A stretch of 5,924 nt of DNA from DATGFK01 sp040007395 (GTDB lineage Bacteria > Chloroflexota > Anaerolineae > Aggregatilineales > UBA2796). The position numbers and the translations under genes are program-made. Location: contig JBDTVG010000081.1 of assembly GCA_040007395.1 (NCBI GenBank), forward strand, positions 1 to 5,924, read 5' to 3'. The notes beneath the pieces were generated by a model, which ran no database searches, had not been told where the DNA came from, and saw nothing but the letters and a program-made list of their open reading frames with translations. Of this stretch, positions 4,868 to 5,924 are shown one piece after another (position 1 is the stretch's first letter; each line of letters starts with the position of its first letter).

Positions 4868-5873
4868 ATGGGATCAGTCAGGCAGCTTGCACTCCCCGCC
4901 TATCAAGCGAAGTTACGTCATGCCCTGTACTATGTGGAAGCAACGCACACCGCGCAAGCCGACTTCACTCTGTTACGAGAGGAATACTCGCAGATTCGGG
5001 CAGCCCTGCGCTGGCTGATGGATCAGGCTAACCCGGAACTGAGTAACTCGCTGTTAACGCTCATCGGTGCGTTGGCTCCCTATCTTCGCGCCTCGGCGTT
5101 GCACAGTGATCTTCAAGCGTATTGTGAGGCGGGGCTTCGGCTGGTCGCCTCCGATGCACATCAGGCGGGTCAGTTACGGCTGTTGCGGGCGGAAAGTTAT
5201 TTTGCGTCCGGTAAATGGTCGCAGGCACTCTCCGAAGCGCGGTTAGCGTCGCACATCGCGAAGGGAGATGATCTGCCCACTTATGCGCGTGCTCTATTGG
5301 CGATAGGTCAAATGGAGATCAACGCGGGTCAGTATCGGGCGGGGCTTCGCGTCTTGACCGAAGCCCCGCCGCTGTCTGACTCAACAGAACGATTGGGCAG
5401 GAATTGCAGCCTGCACCGCCGAATTAGCGGCCTATTATCTTAATCGTGGGGAACCAGACCGCGCCCTCGTACTTTATAAAGAAGCCGCCGCGCTACAGGG
5501 TCAATCGGAAGAATCGCTGCTAAGCGACCACAGCTTATTGATGTTTGGAGTGACCTATCGCAAACTGGGTCAATTGGACAAAGCAAGCGATTATTTGGAG
5601 CAGCTCCAAGGGCGCAGTGAGGCAAATCATCTGCCCGGCACGACGGCAACGGCTGTTCATCATCTGGCGTGGGTCTACATTCAGAAACGCGAGCTGGCCC
5701 ATGCTCGACAACTGGCGGAACAGGCCCGAAGTCTGTATGAAGGCACATCGGGCGATCTGCATAGTACATGGGAAGTACCGCGCACTCCCGATCTACGCGG
5801 CCTGTCCGATGTTGACGAGCAGTTAGGCGTAATCGCTTGGCGCGAAAATGATCTGGTCCAAGCACGCCGCTAG
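4868..5873 (+). pseudogene. TPR-type C-terminal region of an AfsR/LuxR-like (NB-ARC) regulator, truncated and frameshifted
   Basis: Two overlapping frames give one continuous helical-repeat protein of about 335 residues. The first frame (open from 4844, first ATG 4868, stop 5443) reads AKLRHALYYVEATHTAQADF then LREEYSQIRAALRWLMDQ, the segment that usually follows the NB-ARC/winged-helix part of such regulators. It continues with TPR-like helix pairs (RAESYFASGKWSQALSEA). At about 5381-5391 the sense passes to the +1 frame (DWAGIAACTAELAAYYLNRG, then YKEAAAL, YRKLGQLDKASDYLEQL, HHLAWVYIQKRELAHARQ, LGVIAWRENDLVQARR), closing with TAG at 5871-5873 in the middle of a TPR unit. The nucleotide-binding and DNA-binding domains expected upstream are absent; CRISPR repeats lie there instead. 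No ribosome binding site precedes 4868. So it is broken at both ends and once inside, although the internal shift could be a sequence error. Known members of the family are signalling or regulatory ATPases; what this one regulated cannot be told. Confidence 0.75.
5338..5370 (+). repeat. perfect 12-bp GC-rich hairpin inside the TPR pseudogene
   Basis: GGCGGGGCTTCG (5338-5349) and CGAAGCCCCGCC (5359-5370) flank a 9-nt loop. The left arm also occurs at 5128-5139, in codons for a matching AGLR segment of an earlier TPR unit. The hairpin lies shortly before the apparent frameshift. Confidence 0.6.
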
Positions 5874-5924
5874 AGCGTGTTTGGGAATTAAAGAACGGCT
5901 CCTGTAGGATAGAATTGGAGGTAT
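5874..5924 (+). mobile_element. probable left end of a further insertion sequence (IS5-like?), cut by the window edge
   Basis: The TPR-like frame stops at CTAG (5870-5873) and the sequence character changes to GAGCGTGTTTGGGAATTAA, a start that resembles the ends of IS5/IS4-type elements known to me. A GGAGG at 5917-5921 suggests that a gene starts just beyond 5924. CTAG is a common target for part of the IS5 family. The second end and the transposase are out of view, so this rests on pattern memory. Confidence 0.4.

Noticed and set aside
4653..5018. 121-codon ORF through array 2
   Set aside because: It repeats CSQLILIWGIET, which is simply the translated CRISPR repeat; not a protein gene.
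5440..5865. 141- and 75-codon minus-strand ORFs opposite the TPR gene
   Set aside because: The plus-strand reading shows regular TPR-like helix pairs; the minus-strand readings are low-complexity shadows.

Overview
The window looks like a worn-out defence/accessory island from a bacterium, most likely a member of the Chloroflexota. That placement is inference from protein style (MmeI/PglX-like methylase tail, AfsR-like TPR tail, GATTGAAAC-type CRISPR repeats); no taxonomic marker gene is present. No cas gene, rRNA or tRNA is visible.

Left part (1-1030, minus strand): an intact small ORF of unknown function (38-223) with a good ribosome binding site lies 66 bp downstream of the C-terminal remnant of a large type II/BREX-style DNA methyltransferase-restriction protein (290-1030). 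That gene has lost its catalytic N-terminal part because an insertion sequence end abuts it at 1031.

Centre (1031-4222): an insertion sequence cluster. Element A (1031-about 1475, minus) is only the 3' end of a transposase gene. Element B (1481-2786, plus) is complete, with 27-bp perfect terminal inverted repeats and a 373-residue DDE transposase whose ribosome binding site lies in a hairpin. Element C (2952-4222, minus) is complete and encodes a second 373-residue transposase that aligns with that of B without gaps. All share the end sequence TGGCTACAAA. B and C are convergent, and a strong bidirectional terminator-like hairpin (2806-2866) sits between them.

Right part (4223-5924): 27 bp past element C is a two-repeat CRISPR mini-array (4250-4359), then an AT-rich leader with a promoter candidate, then a four-repeat CRISPR array (4535-4789) with a different but related repeat. 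Both read left to right. The array is followed by a decayed regulator/TPR gene (4868-5873) that lacks its N-terminus, carries one frameshift and stops at a CTAG. The last about 50 bp look like the end of another insertion sequence whose gene would start just outside the window.

Taken together: three defence-associated or signalling loci (restriction-modification, CRISPR, NB-ARC/TPR-like) are each truncated at a junction, and at least two of the junctions are insertion sequence ends. I do not see a clear new intact system. The most notable points are the CRISPR mini-array cut close to an IS end, the pair of related repeat families in tandem, and the hairpin-buried transposase start.
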